58,573 nt of DNA from assembly GCA_019359285.1 (NCBI GenBank), contig JAHHHQ010000069.1, forward strand, positions 1-58,573, in the 5' to 3' direction. The translations under genes were made by a program, and so were the position numbers. Shown here in pieces: positions 32,781 through 41,609 of the stretch (positions within the stretch are counted from its first letter, which is position 1; every line of letters begins with the position of its first letter). This DNA is from Nodosilinea sp. WJT8-NPBG4. GTDB lineage: Bacteria > Cyanobacteriota > Cyanobacteriia > Phormidesmidales > Phormidesmidaceae. The notes under the pieces were generated by a model that was given only the letters and a program-made list of their open reading frames with translations, ran no database searches and was not told the origin of the DNA.

Positions 32781-34220
32781 ATGGTTGATTTTCCTGGACG
32801 CTTTTCCCCTAGGCGTTTCCACACCCCAATCAAAGAGTTGGAAATTGAAGATTTTCCGGGATTTGCCGGTCGTCGCTCTAAGGCAGCCCTGACCTTAGGT
32901 GTGCTGTGGAGCCTTACCATTGTGCTGCACCTAGTTTCTTGGGGTAGTTGGGTGGTGCTGGGGCTAACGGCCATTCTCACCACCCACGCTCTGCGAATTT
33001 TGTTAGGTCGGCCTTTGCTGTCGCCACCGCCGCTGCCCTCTTTAACCCAAGAGGCTCCTCAAACTAATGGCGCGATCGCTGAAGGCCGGTCTTTAACCAT
33101 CGCAGGTTCTCCCTGGGAGGATTGGCCCTACGTTTCCCTTTTGGTGGCCGCCAAGAACGAAGAAACCGTAATAGGACCATTGGTTGCAGCCCTCTGTCAG
33201 CTGGATTATCCTGCCTGCCGATACGAGGTCTGGATCATCGACGATAACAGCACTGATGGCACCCATCAGCGTTTGCAAAAACTCACCAACCGTTACCCAC
33301 AACTGCGGGTACTGCGCCGTGCAGTCGGGTCTAGCGGGGGTAAGTCAGGGGCGCTTAACCAGGTATGGCCCAATACCAAAGGTGACATCATCGGCGTATT
33401 CGATGCCGATGCCCGTGTGCCTAAGGAACTACTGCGCCACCTTGTGCCCTTGTTTGACCAAGCTGAGGTTGGTGCTGTGCAGCTGCAAAAAGCTGTCGTG
33501 AACCGAGCTAAAAATCTTTGGACCCGTGGTCAGCAGGCCGAAATGGCCCTCGATAGCTACTTTCAGCAGCAGCGCATTAGCCTCGGCGGTATTGGCGAAC
33601 TGCGAGGCAACGGCCAGTTTGTGCGGCGGGCCGCCCTAGCCCAGTGCGGCGGGTGGAACGAAGAAACCATTACCGATGACCTCGATCTCACCCTACGCCT
33701 GCACTTTAGTGGTTGGGGGATTCAGTTTTTGCTGCATCCCGCCGTGGGCGAAGAGGGAGTTGAGCGGCCTCTAGCCCTGTGGCATCAGCGCAATCGCTGG
33801 GCTGAAGGGGGCTACCAGCGCTACCTTGACTACTGGCGGTTAATTGTCCAGCACCGCTTGCCTCCAGCCAAAACCTTCGACATGGCTGCCTTTTGGATGA
33901 TTCAGTATGGCTTGCCTGCAGTGGCTCTGCCCGACTTTGCCATGGCCATGCTGCGCCACCGGCTGCCGCTATTTTTGCCCGTGTCCAGTCTGGCGCTGAC
34001 GCTGTCTATGGTAGGTATGTTTTGCGGTTTGCGGCGTATTCAGCAACAGCCCATCTGGGTGAGTAGTTTACAAACTCTGTGGGGTAACCTGTACATGCTG
34101 CATTGGCTGATGGTGATCGCTACTATGGCGATGCGCCTATCGGTGCGGCCCAAGCGACTGCGCTGGGTAAAAACTATCCACCTAGGTAGCGAAGACGAGC
34201 TGCAAATCGATCTACCCTAG
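32781..34220 (+). CDS. Family 2 membrane glycosyltransferase
   Basis: The product, about 479 residues, has two N-terminal helices (about 35-75), a GT-A catalytic domain, and C-terminal helices. The catalytic signature is complete: VSLLVAAKNEETVIGPLVAA, IIDDNSTDGT, the DxD in GVFDADARVP, TDDLDLTLRL (acceptor Asp) and HQRNRWAEGG, the Q(Q/R)xRW motif of processive synthases such as cellulose and hyaluronan synthase. So it probably polymerises or extends a surface glycan from a nucleotide sugar. ATG 32781 is chosen; a TTG at 32760 would add seven residues. Forms a plus-strand run with YciI and smpB. Confidence 0.9.
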   Translation: MVDFPGRFSPRRFHTPIKELEIEDFPGFAGRRSKAALTLGVLWSLTIVLHLVSWGSWVVLGLTAILTTHALRILLGRPLLSPPPLPSLTQEAPQTNGAIAEGRSLTIAGSPWEDWPYVSLLVAAKNEETVIGPLVAALCQLDYPACRYEVWIIDDNSTDGTHQRLQKLTNRYPQLRVLRRAVGSSGGKSGALNQVWPNTKGDIIGVFDADARVPKELLRHLVPLFDQAEVGAVQLQKAVVNRAKNLWTRGQQAEMALDSYFQQQRISLGGIGELRGNGQFVRRAALAQCGGWNEETITDDLDLTLRLHFSGWGIQFLLHPAVGEEGVERPLALWHQRNRWAEGGYQRYLDYWRLIVQHRLPPAKTFDMAAFWMIQYGLPAVALPDFAMAMLRHRLPLFLPVSSLALTLSMVGMFCGLRRIQQQPIWVSSLQTLWGNLYMLHWLMVIATMAMRLSVRPKRLRWVKTIHLGSEDELQIDLP

Positions 34221-34256
34221 GCCAGTTGTAAGACAAACTCTCTGCGCAGCCCTGTT

Positions 34257-34523
34257 ATGCCCTGGTTCGTTAAAATCGAAAGAGGCGTTGTTAACAAAGC
34301 CGTCTTTGACCAACATGTGCCGGCCCACGTGGCCTATGTCAAAGAACTTATTGACCAAGGCTATGCTGCTAAAAGCGGATACTGGGCCGAATATGGCGGT
34401 GGTATGCTGTTATTTCGGGCCAATTCTATTGATGAAGCCCGCGCCATTGTGGCTGCCGACCCGCTGATTCAGCATCACTGTGTCGAGTATGAACTGCATG
34501 AATGGCGGGTGGTGGTGGAATAG
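34257..34523 (+). CDS. YciI family protein
   Basis: An 88-residue alpha/beta ferredoxin-like protein with the YciI pattern: WFVKIERG, DQHVPAHVAYVKELIDQGYA (conserved HxxY in the first helix), GGGMLLFRANSIDEARAIVA and DPLIQHHCVEYELHEWRVV. The His and Asp pair typical of a possible active site is present (H20-H24, D68 region). The biochemical role in bacteria is unknown. The stop overlaps the Shine-Dalgarno of smpB, so the two are translationally linked. Confidence 0.88.
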   Translation: MPWFVKIERGVVNKAVFDQHVPAHVAYVKELIDQGYAAKSGYWAEYGGGMLLFRANSIDEARAIVAADPLIQHHCVEYELHEWRVVVE

Positions 34524-34534
34524 GAGGACACACT

Positions 34535-35005
34535 GTGGCCGATTCAAGTGATGGATACAAAATTGTCAGCGACAACCGCCAGGCCCGTCATGAGTACGAA
34601 ATTCTTGAAACCTATGAAGCTGGGCTAGAGCTGATGGGTTCAGAGGTAAAGTCGATTCGCCAGGGTAGGGTCAATCTGCGCGATGGCTACGCCCTCATCA
34701 AAGATGGGGAATTGTGGCTGCACAACGTACACATTTCACCCTATACCATGACCAATAAGGCATACAACCACGAGGCCAAGCGTGCCCGCAAACTGCTGCT
34801 GCACCGCGATGAAATCCGCAAGCTGATTGGCAAAGTTGAGCAAAAGGGACTTACCCTGGTGCCGCTTAAGCTCTATCTTCAGCGGGGTTGGGTCAAAGCC
34901 ACCATTGCTCTAGCCAAGGGCAAAAAACTCCACGACAAGCGCGAAAGCCTTAAGCGCAAGCAAGAATCTCGCGAAACTGCCCGCGCCCTCAGCGGCCGGG
35001 ATTAA
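34535..35005 (+). CDS. smpB: SsrA-binding protein SmpB
   Basis: Binds tmRNA and brings it to stalled ribosomes for trans-translation. The 156-residue product shows KIVSDNRQARHEYEILETYE, GLELMGSEVKSIRQGRVNLR, LWLHNVHISPY, the basic KARKLLLHRDEIRKL-like helix and a lysine-rich tail (KGKKLHDKRESLKRK). Start: GTG 34535 with a perfect AGGAGG at 34522-34527 and 7 bases between. The longer frame to 34502 begins in the YciI gene and is not used. Followed by a two-way hairpin. Confidence 0.96.
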   Translation: MADSSDGYKIVSDNRQARHEYEILETYEAGLELMGSEVKSIRQGRVNLRDGYALIKDGELWLHNVHISPYTMTNKAYNHEAKRARKLLLHRDEIRKLIGKVEQKGLTLVPLKLYLQRGWVKATIALAKGKKLHDKRESLKRKQESRETARALSGRD

Positions 35006-35013
35006 TGCAGTTC

Positions 35014-35046
35014 GCCACTTAAGCGTTAAGCGAACGTTTAGGTGGC
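35014..35046. terminator. Bidirectional hairpin between smpB and the HerA-like gene
   Basis: GCCACTTAAGCGTT (35014-35027) and AACGTTTAGGTGGC (35033-35046) pair over 14 bases with two mismatches or wobbles around a 5-base loop. It lies exactly between two convergent genes. No long T-run, so its strength is uncertain. Confidence 0.6.
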
Positions 35047-35056
35047 TGGCTAACGG

Positions 35057-36745
35057 CTACTCAATACTCACACCGCTAAAGGTTTCAGCCTTTTTGCCGG
35101 GACTAGCAGGAGCGGCTTTTTCTAGCTGGCGGGCCTGCTGACGGTGGCCTTGAAAGTGGCTGAGCCAGGCTTCTGGGGCATTCATAGTTTCGCCGCCGTG
35201 CTTAGTCAACCGCTTGCGCACCTGGCAAAGCACCGGAGTATTGACGCAGGCACCCGAGACAATCACCTGACCCTTGGTGAGGGAGGGCAACTCTTTGAGC
35301 AAATCGCGTCCAGCGGCTTCGACCCCGTACTTGAGGCTGTCTTGATCCACTGGGTTGACGATGCGCATGAGGAACTGGCTCATGCACTGGCTCAGCACGT
35401 CGGAGTCGAGCTTGCCGGGGCGTTGAGTAATTAGGCCTACCCCCATGCCAAACTTGCGGCCCTCACTGAGGATGGTGCGCAGCACCTGCTTGCAGCGAGC
35501 CGGCTCATTGGCCGGGGCAAAACGGTGGGCCTCTTCGATCAAAATGAACACCGGGTAGGGTAAGTAGTTTTCGTCATCGGCAGAAATTTTATCCTTGGCG
35601 GTGTTTATGCGAGCCTGGTAGCTTTGGCGCAGTACGGCAGCGCAGATTACCTGCTGCTCTTCCTGGCTGATCTCGTTCATTTGCAGCACGGTGACTTGGC
35701 CGGGGGCGAACAGATCTTTCGGAGCCAGGTGCTCCATACGGTGAAAGTAGTCCGATCGCTCTAATTTACCCAGCTTCCACTCCAGGGCAGGGGCTGAGGA
35801 GCCGGTTTTCTCATTGCCTTCGTCGTCGGTGGTACGGTCTGACTCGTAGCAGGCCGAGATCAGATCTTGCACATCCCAGCGGTGTTCGCCAAATTTGTGC
35901 TTACCGAGCAGGCTAAAAGCTTTATTGAGAATGGCCTGCTGGCGATCGCTCATATCGGGCAGCAGGGTGAGAATGTCGTAGTAGTCCAGCGACGACATTC
36001 GAATGCGAATGTCGTCGGGAGTAAGTAGCTTGACCTCGGGGCTGTAGCCATCGTCGCTGGCAAAGCTGGGATGGCCGCGCATGTCAGCCAGGGTGCCGTA
36101 CTCACCATGGGGGTCAAAGATTAGCACCGCCGCCCGGTTATAGGGGCTGAGCAATTCTTCGATCAGTACGCCCGCCGTGTAGCTTTTGCCGGAGCCAGTG
36201 CCCGCCAAGATGGCCATGTGGGTGCTCACCAACTCTTTCACATCCAGCGTTACTGGTACCCGCCCGCCAGGACGCAGTAACAGAGAGCCAATCTGAGCCG
36301 ATCCCACTTCTTGGGGCTGCTTTTTGTTAATGATCTGACGCAGGCTCTCGTCGTCTGCTAGGGTGACCTTAGCGCCAGGATCGGGGGCAATGCGGGGGTT
36401 CATAAACCCCAGGGCGGGGTGAAAGTGACCCACCACATCAACAGTGACTTCGTAGATTTCGGGGTTAGGGTGGGCAAAACCAACCAGGGCCGCGATCGCC
36501 TCAGGGTTGATATCTGGGTCAGCAAAGATGCGATCGGGCAGGTGGTCAATGAGGCGGCGATCGGAGATTTTGCCCAGGATTTGGGCGCTGGGGATATCCG
36601 CTAGATCAACGGTGTAGTAAACAAACTCGCCGATTTTGACCTGACGATTGTCGGCAGTAATGAACACGTACTGGTTGCCGTTCTCGCCGGGCCCCTTGAC
36701 AGTGCCAATTACTGGAGAAGCCGAAGGTTGCTTTGACCGTGCCAT
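35057..36745 (-). CDS. HerA-like hexameric ATPase (DUF87)
   Basis: A 562-residue P-loop ATPase of the HerA/FtsK superfamily. The N-terminal HAS-barrel (about 8-100, VIGTVKGPGENGNQYVFITA) is followed by Walker A AGTGSGKSYTAG (about 186-197), IFDPHGEYGTL, Walker B VFILIEEAHRFAPA (about 395-408) and the arginine-type motif LRTILSEGRKFGMG. In archaea HerA pumps DNA with the nuclease NurA during end resection; I see no NurA gene next to it. The C-terminal PRPGKLDSDVLSQC region is conserved too. Single gene, convergent with smpB. Confidence 0.88.
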   Translation of the reverse strand: MARSKQPSASPVIGTVKGPGENGNQYVFITADNRQVKIGEFVYYTVDLADIPSAQILGKISDRRLIDHLPDRIFADPDINPEAIAALVGFAHPNPEIYEVTVDVVGHFHPALGFMNPRIAPDPGAKVTLADDESLRQIINKKQPQEVGSAQIGSLLLRPGGRVPVTLDVKELVSTHMAILAGTGSGKSYTAGVLIEELLSPYNRAAVLIFDPHGEYGTLADMRGHPSFASDDGYSPEVKLLTPDDIRIRMSSLDYYDILTLLPDMSDRQQAILNKAFSLLGKHKFGEHRWDVQDLISACYESDRTTDDEGNEKTGSSAPALEWKLGKLERSDYFHRMEHLAPKDLFAPGQVTVLQMNEISQEEQQVICAAVLRQSYQARINTAKDKISADDENYLPYPVFILIEEAHRFAPANEPARCKQVLRTILSEGRKFGMGVGLITQRPGKLDSDVLSQCMSQFLMRIVNPVDQDSLKYGVEAAGRDLLKELPSLTKGQVIVSGACVNTPVLCQVRKRLTKHGGETMNAPEAWLSHFQGHRQQARQLEKAAPASPGKKAETFSGVSIE

Positions 36746-37094
36746 AGGAACCCGCTAGGAAAGGAATTTTTGCCAGGGTAGCGCAAGTCTGGGCTATCCC
36801 CAGCGCTGACTTCATTAATACTAATGTCCTGCTGACGATTAGGGTAGAGGCAACGTCGTCGGCTGATGAAGAAGATATAAAGCTGAGCCCTGCAATGGTC
36901 AGAGACAAGCCTGCGGCGATCGCGGTGAAAATTGCGGATCTTACGGAGCGAAAACGCCCAAAAAATTGGCGTATTCACGGATACCGCCATGCAGGCCAGT
37001 AGATAGGCTAGGGGTAGTCGAGGGTGAGGTCGGGCTAGCCTAGACCCCACCCCCCGGCTCAGGAGGTCAGGAATACTTCGTTGAATGGTTGCCC
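36746..37094. other. Gene-free stretch between HerA-like gene and kinase gene
   Basis: About 349 bases with no trusted frame. It must carry divergent promoters. A HIP1 site (GCGGCGATCGCG) and GC-rich hairpin-prone sequence (GGGGTAG...CTAGACCCC, about 37014-37050) are present. A weak ribosome-like AGGAGG at 37058-37063 lies too far from the next ATG to matter. Confidence 0.35.
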
Positions 37095-38444
37095 ATGGCT
37101 TCGGAAAATCCGACGGTTTTGTTCCAGGCTCGCCCTTCCGAGGGGTTAGCGTCTATCTCCCCTAGTCTTTGTGAAGGGCGCGAAACCTGGCCTCTGGTTC
37201 ATGCCCTGGCTGCTACGCTTAACGAGCCCGACATCTTGCCGTCCTTAGCGGAGGTGCTGGGCACCCACTTAGGCGCAGGGGCTTGCCTGCTGCTCTGCCA
37301 CTATCCTGACCACGGGTTGACCTACACCTGCTGGCGCGAAGGATTAGCCCCTGCTAGCTACCAGCTCGGTGACGCTGCAAGCGGCTCGACTGTAAGTTGG
37401 CAGCGCCGAGTGGCCTTAGAACTCATTCAGCAAACCGTTGACCAAGCGGCAGGCAAGGCTTGGCTGTCTTGGCAGAAGGGGCTAGCAGGGCTGTTGCAAA
37501 ACGAAGGTAGGACACCTGCCTGGCTACGCACTATTGCGCACTGCACCGCTATTGCTGTGGATGGGGCGGGGTTTCAGGGAGCGATGCTACTGCTGGGGGC
37601 TGGGGGGCTGAGCGTGGAGCCCACCGCCCAGGCTAACTTGGCCAGCATAGGTGCGATCGCCTTCCACCAGCACTATCTCCAGGGGCAGGCTCAGCGCAAC
37701 ACCGAGCAGCTGCGCTACCTTAACTACCTCAAAGAAGATTTTCTCAGCACCCTCAACCACGAGCTACGCACCCCCCTCACCAGCATGATGCTGGCCATTC
37801 GCATGCTGCGCCGCCCCGACCTCACCCCCGAGCGATCGGCTATGTATTTGGATATTCTGGAACAGCAGTGCACCCGTGAAATTAACTTAGTAAACGACCT
37901 GCTGCTGCTGCAAACTTTGGAGTCTAAGGCTCCCGCAGAGGTGCGCCAATCTACAGATTTAGGGCAGCTACTTGCTGGTTTGGCCGATCAGTGCCGAGAA
38001 CAGTTTCACCAAGCTGAGCTAACGCTGGCACTACAGCTACCGTCTAGGCCAGTATTGCTAGCCACTGATCCAGAACGGCTAACCAAAGTGCTAAAAGAGC
38101 TGATAGGCAACGCCCGCAAGTACTCAACCCCCAAAACGGTTGTGACCTTAGCCCTAGCCGACAATCAGGCCCAAAACGGCCGAGTCACCCTGCAAGTTAG
38201 CAATCTGGGGGCGGCCATTGAGGTAGACGACTTACCCCACATTTTTGACAAGTTCCGGCGAGGCCCCAATGCCACTAAAGATGGCATTGCTGGCACCGGC
38301 ACCGGCCTGGCCCTAGCCCGTGGGCTGGTGGAGCAGCTGGGGGGCACTATAAAGGTGTCGAGTCAGCCAATCGACGCCCAACTCTGGCAAACCTGTTTCA
38401 CCCTTGAGTTTGAACGCTATGACAAATCTATCCACAATTCATAG
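37095..38444 (+). CDS. GAF-type sensor histidine kinase
   Basis: The product, about 449 residues, is soluble, with an N-terminal sensor region of GAF character (about 30-205, with GAGACLLLCHY and FQGAMLLLGAGG). HisKA follows, with the phosphorylated His in FLSTLNHELRTPLTSMMLAI (about 216-235) and a dimer helix, then HATPase_c with LKELIGNARKYSTP, HIFDKFRRG and TGTGLALARGLVEQLGG. No receiver or transmembrane helix, and no response-regulator gene is adjacent, so it is an orphan. ATG 37095 chosen; TTG 37089 would add two residues. Confidence 0.9.
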   Translation: MASENPTVLFQARPSEGLASISPSLCEGRETWPLVHALAATLNEPDILPSLAEVLGTHLGAGACLLLCHYPDHGLTYTCWREGLAPASYQLGDAASGSTVSWQRRVALELIQQTVDQAAGKAWLSWQKGLAGLLQNEGRTPAWLRTIAHCTAIAVDGAGFQGAMLLLGAGGLSVEPTAQANLASIGAIAFHQHYLQGQAQRNTEQLRYLNYLKEDFLSTLNHELRTPLTSMMLAIRMLRRPDLTPERSAMYLDILEQQCTREINLVNDLLLLQTLESKAPAEVRQSTDLGQLLAGLADQCREQFHQAELTLALQLPSRPVLLATDPERLTKVLKELIGNARKYSTPKTVVTLALADNQAQNGRVTLQVSNLGAAIEVDDLPHIFDKFRRGPNATKDGIAGTGTGLALARGLVEQLGGTIKVSSQPIDAQLWQTCFTLEFERYDKSIHNS

Positions 38445-38535
38445 GGGCAACACCGTACCAGCAAATTTTGCTGGTATTCTGGGCACAGGCGTGGTGGCTT
38501 GGCCAAACTGCACCGTTAAGGGCTGGTTTTAACCC

Positions 38536-39099
38536 ATGACTGCAACAACCCCCGACACTAACTTTGAATCGGCTCTCCTAAACGCTGAGATTTCTGCTTC
38601 GGTACCCGGTGTCACCATTCATACTGAAAAGCTACAGGGGCAACAGCGCCGCATTTTGGCCTCCACCCAGATTTCAGCCACGGCTGATCAGGTTTGGCAG
38701 GTGCTGACGGACTACAACAACCTGTCAAGCTTTATTCCAAATCTCTCTCACAGTCAGCGGTTGAGCCATCCCAACGGTGGCATTCGGCTGGAGCAAATTG
38801 GCTCCCAGTGCTTTCTCAACATCAAGTTTTGCGCCCGTGTGGTGCTAGATATGGTCGAGACCTTCCCTAGGGAACTGCACTTCACGATGGTGGAGGGCGA
38901 TTTTCGCCAGTTCGAGGGGAAGTGGACCTTAGAACCAGTAAAGGATGCCGCTAACGAAGTAGTTCGCTTAGGCTATGACCTAGTGATTCAACCTCCCCGT
39001 GCCATGCCCGTAGCGTTGATCGAACGACACATTCGCAATGACCTAAGCCGCAATTTGCAAGCAATTAGCGATCGCACCCTCGTGCTGTTTGGCACATAG
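38536..39099 (+). CDS. SRPBCC (polyketide cyclase/START-like) protein
   Basis: A 187-residue soluble protein with a START/Bet v1-type fold: ISATADQVWQVLTDYNNLSS followed by FIPNLSHSQ, a pattern near COQ10/RatA-type cyclases. The long helix at the C-terminus (ALIERHIRNDLSRNLQAISD) is typical. Such proteins bind hydrophobic ligands such as lipids or quinones. Ligand unknown here. It follows the histidine kinase gene by 91 bases and is convergent with a methyltransferase gene. Confidence 0.85.
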   Translation: MTATTPDTNFESALLNAEISASVPGVTIHTEKLQGQQRRILASTQISATADQVWQVLTDYNNLSSFIPNLSHSQRLSHPNGGIRLEQIGSQCFLNIKFCARVVLDMVETFPRELHFTMVEGDFRQFEGKWTLEPVKDAANEVVRLGYDLVIQPPRAMPVALIERHIRNDLSRNLQAISDRTLVLFGT

Positions 39100-39126
39100 T
39101 CCACAAGCTTGCAATGCCGACTAAGG

Positions 39127-39789
39127 CTAGCTAGACACCAGCGGTTCCATCCGTTCGGCGATAACGGCATAGAAGGGGTCACCACCGGGCATACCGAGCA
39201 TTTGCAGAAAGGCAGGAACGCTGGGGGTGTGAGTTACCACCTCTGGGTTGCTAAAGCCAGGCACTGAGCCAAAATAACCTTTGACCAGATTGACCCGGCG
39301 GGTTTCGCTGCCGTCGCGCCAGGCGGCGATCGCTTTCTGGTAAAACATGCGATTTGAGAAGCTGACAATGGCGATGCCGCCCGGCTTGAGAATGCGGTAC
39401 ATCTCGCCAAACACCACTTCAGGCTGCTGTAGATACTGCACCGACACGGTATTTAGCACTGCATCAAAGGACTGGTCATCCAGGGGCAGCTTTGGGTTTT
39501 CGTTGAGGTTTTGCACAAAATAGTGGTTGAGGCGGCGGTTTTTGGCCAGCTCTTCGGCATTCATGCCGTGGCCTTCGACCCACTCAAAGTCTATATCGGC
39601 GGGCAGGTGTGAGACCCAGCTGCTCATCATGTCGAAGATGCGGCTGTTAGGATTCAACCGCTCACGATAGAGGTCCGTGAGTTGCTGAATAAAGCCATCA
39701 TCTACGTGGGTGACAAAGCGAGGAGCATCGTAGAAGGTGGTGTCGCTAGACTCGTCAAGCTTGGTGCGCTGGTCGGGCTGAAGCAGCAT
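39127..39789 (-). CDS. SAM-dependent methyltransferase, type 11
   Basis: The product, about 220 residues, belongs to class I SAM methyltransferases. Motif I is weak: RIFDMMSSWVSHLPADIDFE, where the glycine-rich turn is replaced. The later motifs are clear: FDAVLNTVSVQYLQQPEVVF (motif II) and EMYRILKPGGIAIVSFSNR (motif III). The odd motif I is characteristic of a cyanobacterial and plastid group of unknown substrate. ATG 39789 (MLLQPDQRTKLDES) is preferred to the longer frame to 39828. Single gene. Confidence 0.83.
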   Translation of the reverse strand: MLLQPDQRTKLDESSDTTFYDAPRFVTHVDDGFIQQLTDLYRERLNPNSRIFDMMSSWVSHLPADIDFEWVEGHGMNAEELAKNRRLNHYFVQNLNENPKLPLDDQSFDAVLNTVSVQYLQQPEVVFGEMYRILKPGGIAIVSFSNRMFYQKAIAAWRDGSETRRVNLVKGYFGSVPGFSNPEVVTHTPSVPAFLQMLGMPGGDPFYAVIAERMEPLVSS

Positions 39790-39981
39790 GGCAGGATAGG
39801 CTAAGGGCTTAACCTTGATTGTAAACAAAGATTAAGTTTGGAACCACGAAAGTCTGCCCTGGGTTTGCTGTTCCTGGGATAGGCGCACTTTTGGCGCTCT
39901 TTCGCGGCTTTACGTAAGCTGCGGGCAAAGCTTCCTTTTGGAATCGTTCTGTCGGCTAGAGTTGCGCGGTTAGCAATCCTC

Positions 39982-40566
39982 TTAAGGTTCGCCGCGCATC
40001 AGGGGAGGCTGCCAGTCGCTGAAGACGTCTAGGTGGCCCCAGTAGGCCAGAAAGCCAACGAATGCCCACACCAGTGCTGCCGCCAGCAGGACTATAGCTC
40101 CTAGGATGCGCCAGCTTTTGTTGCCGCGCAGGTACACCAGGGTAGGGGCTGCTAATACCCCGCCTAAGCCAGTCAAAATAAAGCCCAGCCCCGCCACCAA
40201 CGGTTGTTGAGTTTGCCCCAGATTGATCATGCGTGCCCCGATAACAACCGAGGTAAGGCCCGCGAAGAAGGCGTAGACCGCTAGCGAGAGCAAGTCCCAA
40301 CCCTGGGCGATCGCGATCGCAGTGGCCAGATAAAGCCCCCCAAACAGCACTGTAGTTTCGCCAAAGGAAATGTTGAAGCTGCCCGGTACGGGCCAGGTCA
40401 AGACCATGTGCAGACCAGTGACCAAGGCGATCGCTCCCACCAGCCCAAAGCCCGGTATCCACCGCTTCAGGTTGGCTCCGTCTAGCCCGTGATAGACAAA
40501 GTCGGCCAGCAGCACCAGCCCGGCGACCATGTTGATCAGCATGAGGGTGATGTAGTCGATAAACAT
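39982..40566 (-). CDS. DUF981 membrane protein
   Basis: A 194-residue integral membrane protein with six predicted helices. The opening MFIDYITLMLINMVAGLVLL and the later WPVPGSFNISFGETTVLFGG match the DUF981 family; a conserved GARMINLG follows. Function unknown. A different minus-strand frame covering the same bases is a shadow. Single gene; ATG 40566 begins the first helix as usual. Confidence 0.83.
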   Translation of the reverse strand: MFIDYITLMLINMVAGLVLLADFVYHGLDGANLKRWIPGFGLVGAIALVTGLHMVLTWPVPGSFNISFGETTVLFGGLYLATAIAIAQGWDLLSLAVYAFFAGLTSVVIGARMINLGQTQQPLVAGLGFILTGLGGVLAAPTLVYLRGNKSWRILGAIVLLAAALVWAFVGFLAYWGHLDVFSDWQPPLMRGEP

Positions 40567-40637
40567 GACGGCAGCTTTTAGAGTGCAATGTTTTACATCC
40601 TACCGGGCGATCGCTTGATGTTTACGCTAAGCCGACG

Positions 40638-40742
40638 ATGTTTGAGGTTGACAACACGCTGATTACTCCGCTGTTGGGGTTGGTAGTTTTCTACAAGCCG
40701 CTCAGTGCTGAGCGACAGCGGGATGAGGTGCGATCGCTTTAG
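40638..40742 (+). pseudogene. Short ORF, possible gene remnant
   Basis: An ATG-TAG frame of 34 codons (MFEVDNTLITPLLGLVVFYK and PLSAERQRDEVRSL). After the stop, DYVRSLVRLYL-like codons go on in the same frame, so a longer protein may once have been read here. It has two HIP1-like sites. I recognise no family. It could be chance. Confidence 0.2.
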
Positions 40743-40799
40743 GATTACGTGCGATCGCTGGTCAGGCTTTATCTTTGACTATCGCCCGTTTCATTGCAA

Positions 40800-40828
40800 A
40801 AGCCCTCTGTCTTTTCGATAGAGGGCTT
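40800..40828 (-). terminator. hisG: Terminator after hisG
   Basis: AAGCCCTCTGTC and GATAGAGGGCTT pair over 12 bases with one G-T wobble around a TTTTC loop. On the minus strand the stem ends in a run of T (GGGCTTTTGC). It lies 36 bases after the hisG stop. Confidence 0.75.
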
Positions 40829-40863
40829 GGTGTGCTTGAAACTAACTTATCCAGCAAGACGTC

Positions 40864-41511
40864 CTACACGGTCACCGCCTCTGCTTCGGTGCGCACCCGA
40901 TCGATCAAATCCTTGAGACCGTAGGGGTTGACCCGGTAGCTCAGCGGGTGGGCAATCAGTCGGGCGGTGCTGTGGTAAAGCACTTCTAGCTCCATCAGGT
41001 TGTTTTCCTTCAGGGTTTTGCCTGTCGAAACTAGATCGACGATCGCCTCGGACATGCCCGTAATCGGTCCCAACTCTACTGAGCCGTAGAGAGGCACAAT
41101 CTCCACCGGTAAATCTAGGCTTTGGAAGTAGTCGCGGGCGCAGTTGACGTACTTGGAGGCTACTCGGCTGTGGGCGGGCAGATCGAGGGCTGAGCGATAG
41201 GGGCTGGTGGTTTTGACGGCCACCGACAGGCGGCAACCGCCAAAGCCCAGGTCGGCCAAGTGGGCCACGGCGGGCTTTTTCTCGCGCAGCACATCGTAAC
41301 CGACCATGCCTAGCTGGGCTTGGCCATATTCCACGTACACCGGCACATCTTGGGCGCGTACCAGTAGCCCCGTAGCCTGGCCTGAGGCGTCGGTAATTTG
41401 CAGCTGGCGATTAGCGCTGTCGAGAAACAGGCTAAAGTCAAGGCCAACGGCTTGTAGTAGGCGAATGCTGTCTTTGAGCATGCCGCCCTTGGGTAGCGCG
41501 ATGGTGAGCAT
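40864..41511 (-). CDS. hisG: ATP phosphoribosyltransferase, short form
   Basis: First step of histidine synthesis: joins ATP and PRPP. The 215-residue product is the short form (HisG-S), which lacks the C-terminal ACT-like regulatory domain and needs the HisZ partner. Blocks: LTIALPKGGMLKDSIRLLQA, VPVYVEYGQAQLGMVGYDVL, ASKYVNCARDYF and the PRPP-binding ITGMSEAIVDLVSTGKTLKE. The partner hisZ is not in the window. It lies 98 bases after dapL on the same strand and is followed by its own terminator. Confidence 0.95.
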   Translation of the reverse strand: MLTIALPKGGMLKDSIRLLQAVGLDFSLFLDSANRQLQITDASGQATGLLVRAQDVPVYVEYGQAQLGMVGYDVLREKKPAVAHLADLGFGGCRLSVAVKTTSPYRSALDLPAHSRVASKYVNCARDYFQSLDLPVEIVPLYGSVELGPITGMSEAIVDLVSTGKTLKENNLMELEVLYHSTARLIAHPLSYRVNPYGLKDLIDRVRTEAEAVTV

Positions 41512-41609
41512 GGAAGTTTTCCTCAGCGGTGCTCTAAAGAAGGTTTAATCGGGTAAAAAAGGTCATCTGGTGGGCAGTGCCCACCCTAGGAAGCCTGATT
41601 GATTTGTTC

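Noticed and set aside
39956..40588. 210-residue minus-strand ORF overlapping the DUF981 gene
   Set aside because: A different frame of the same bases. It lacks membrane helices and is Arg/Pro/Ser-rich; the DUF981 frame is clear.
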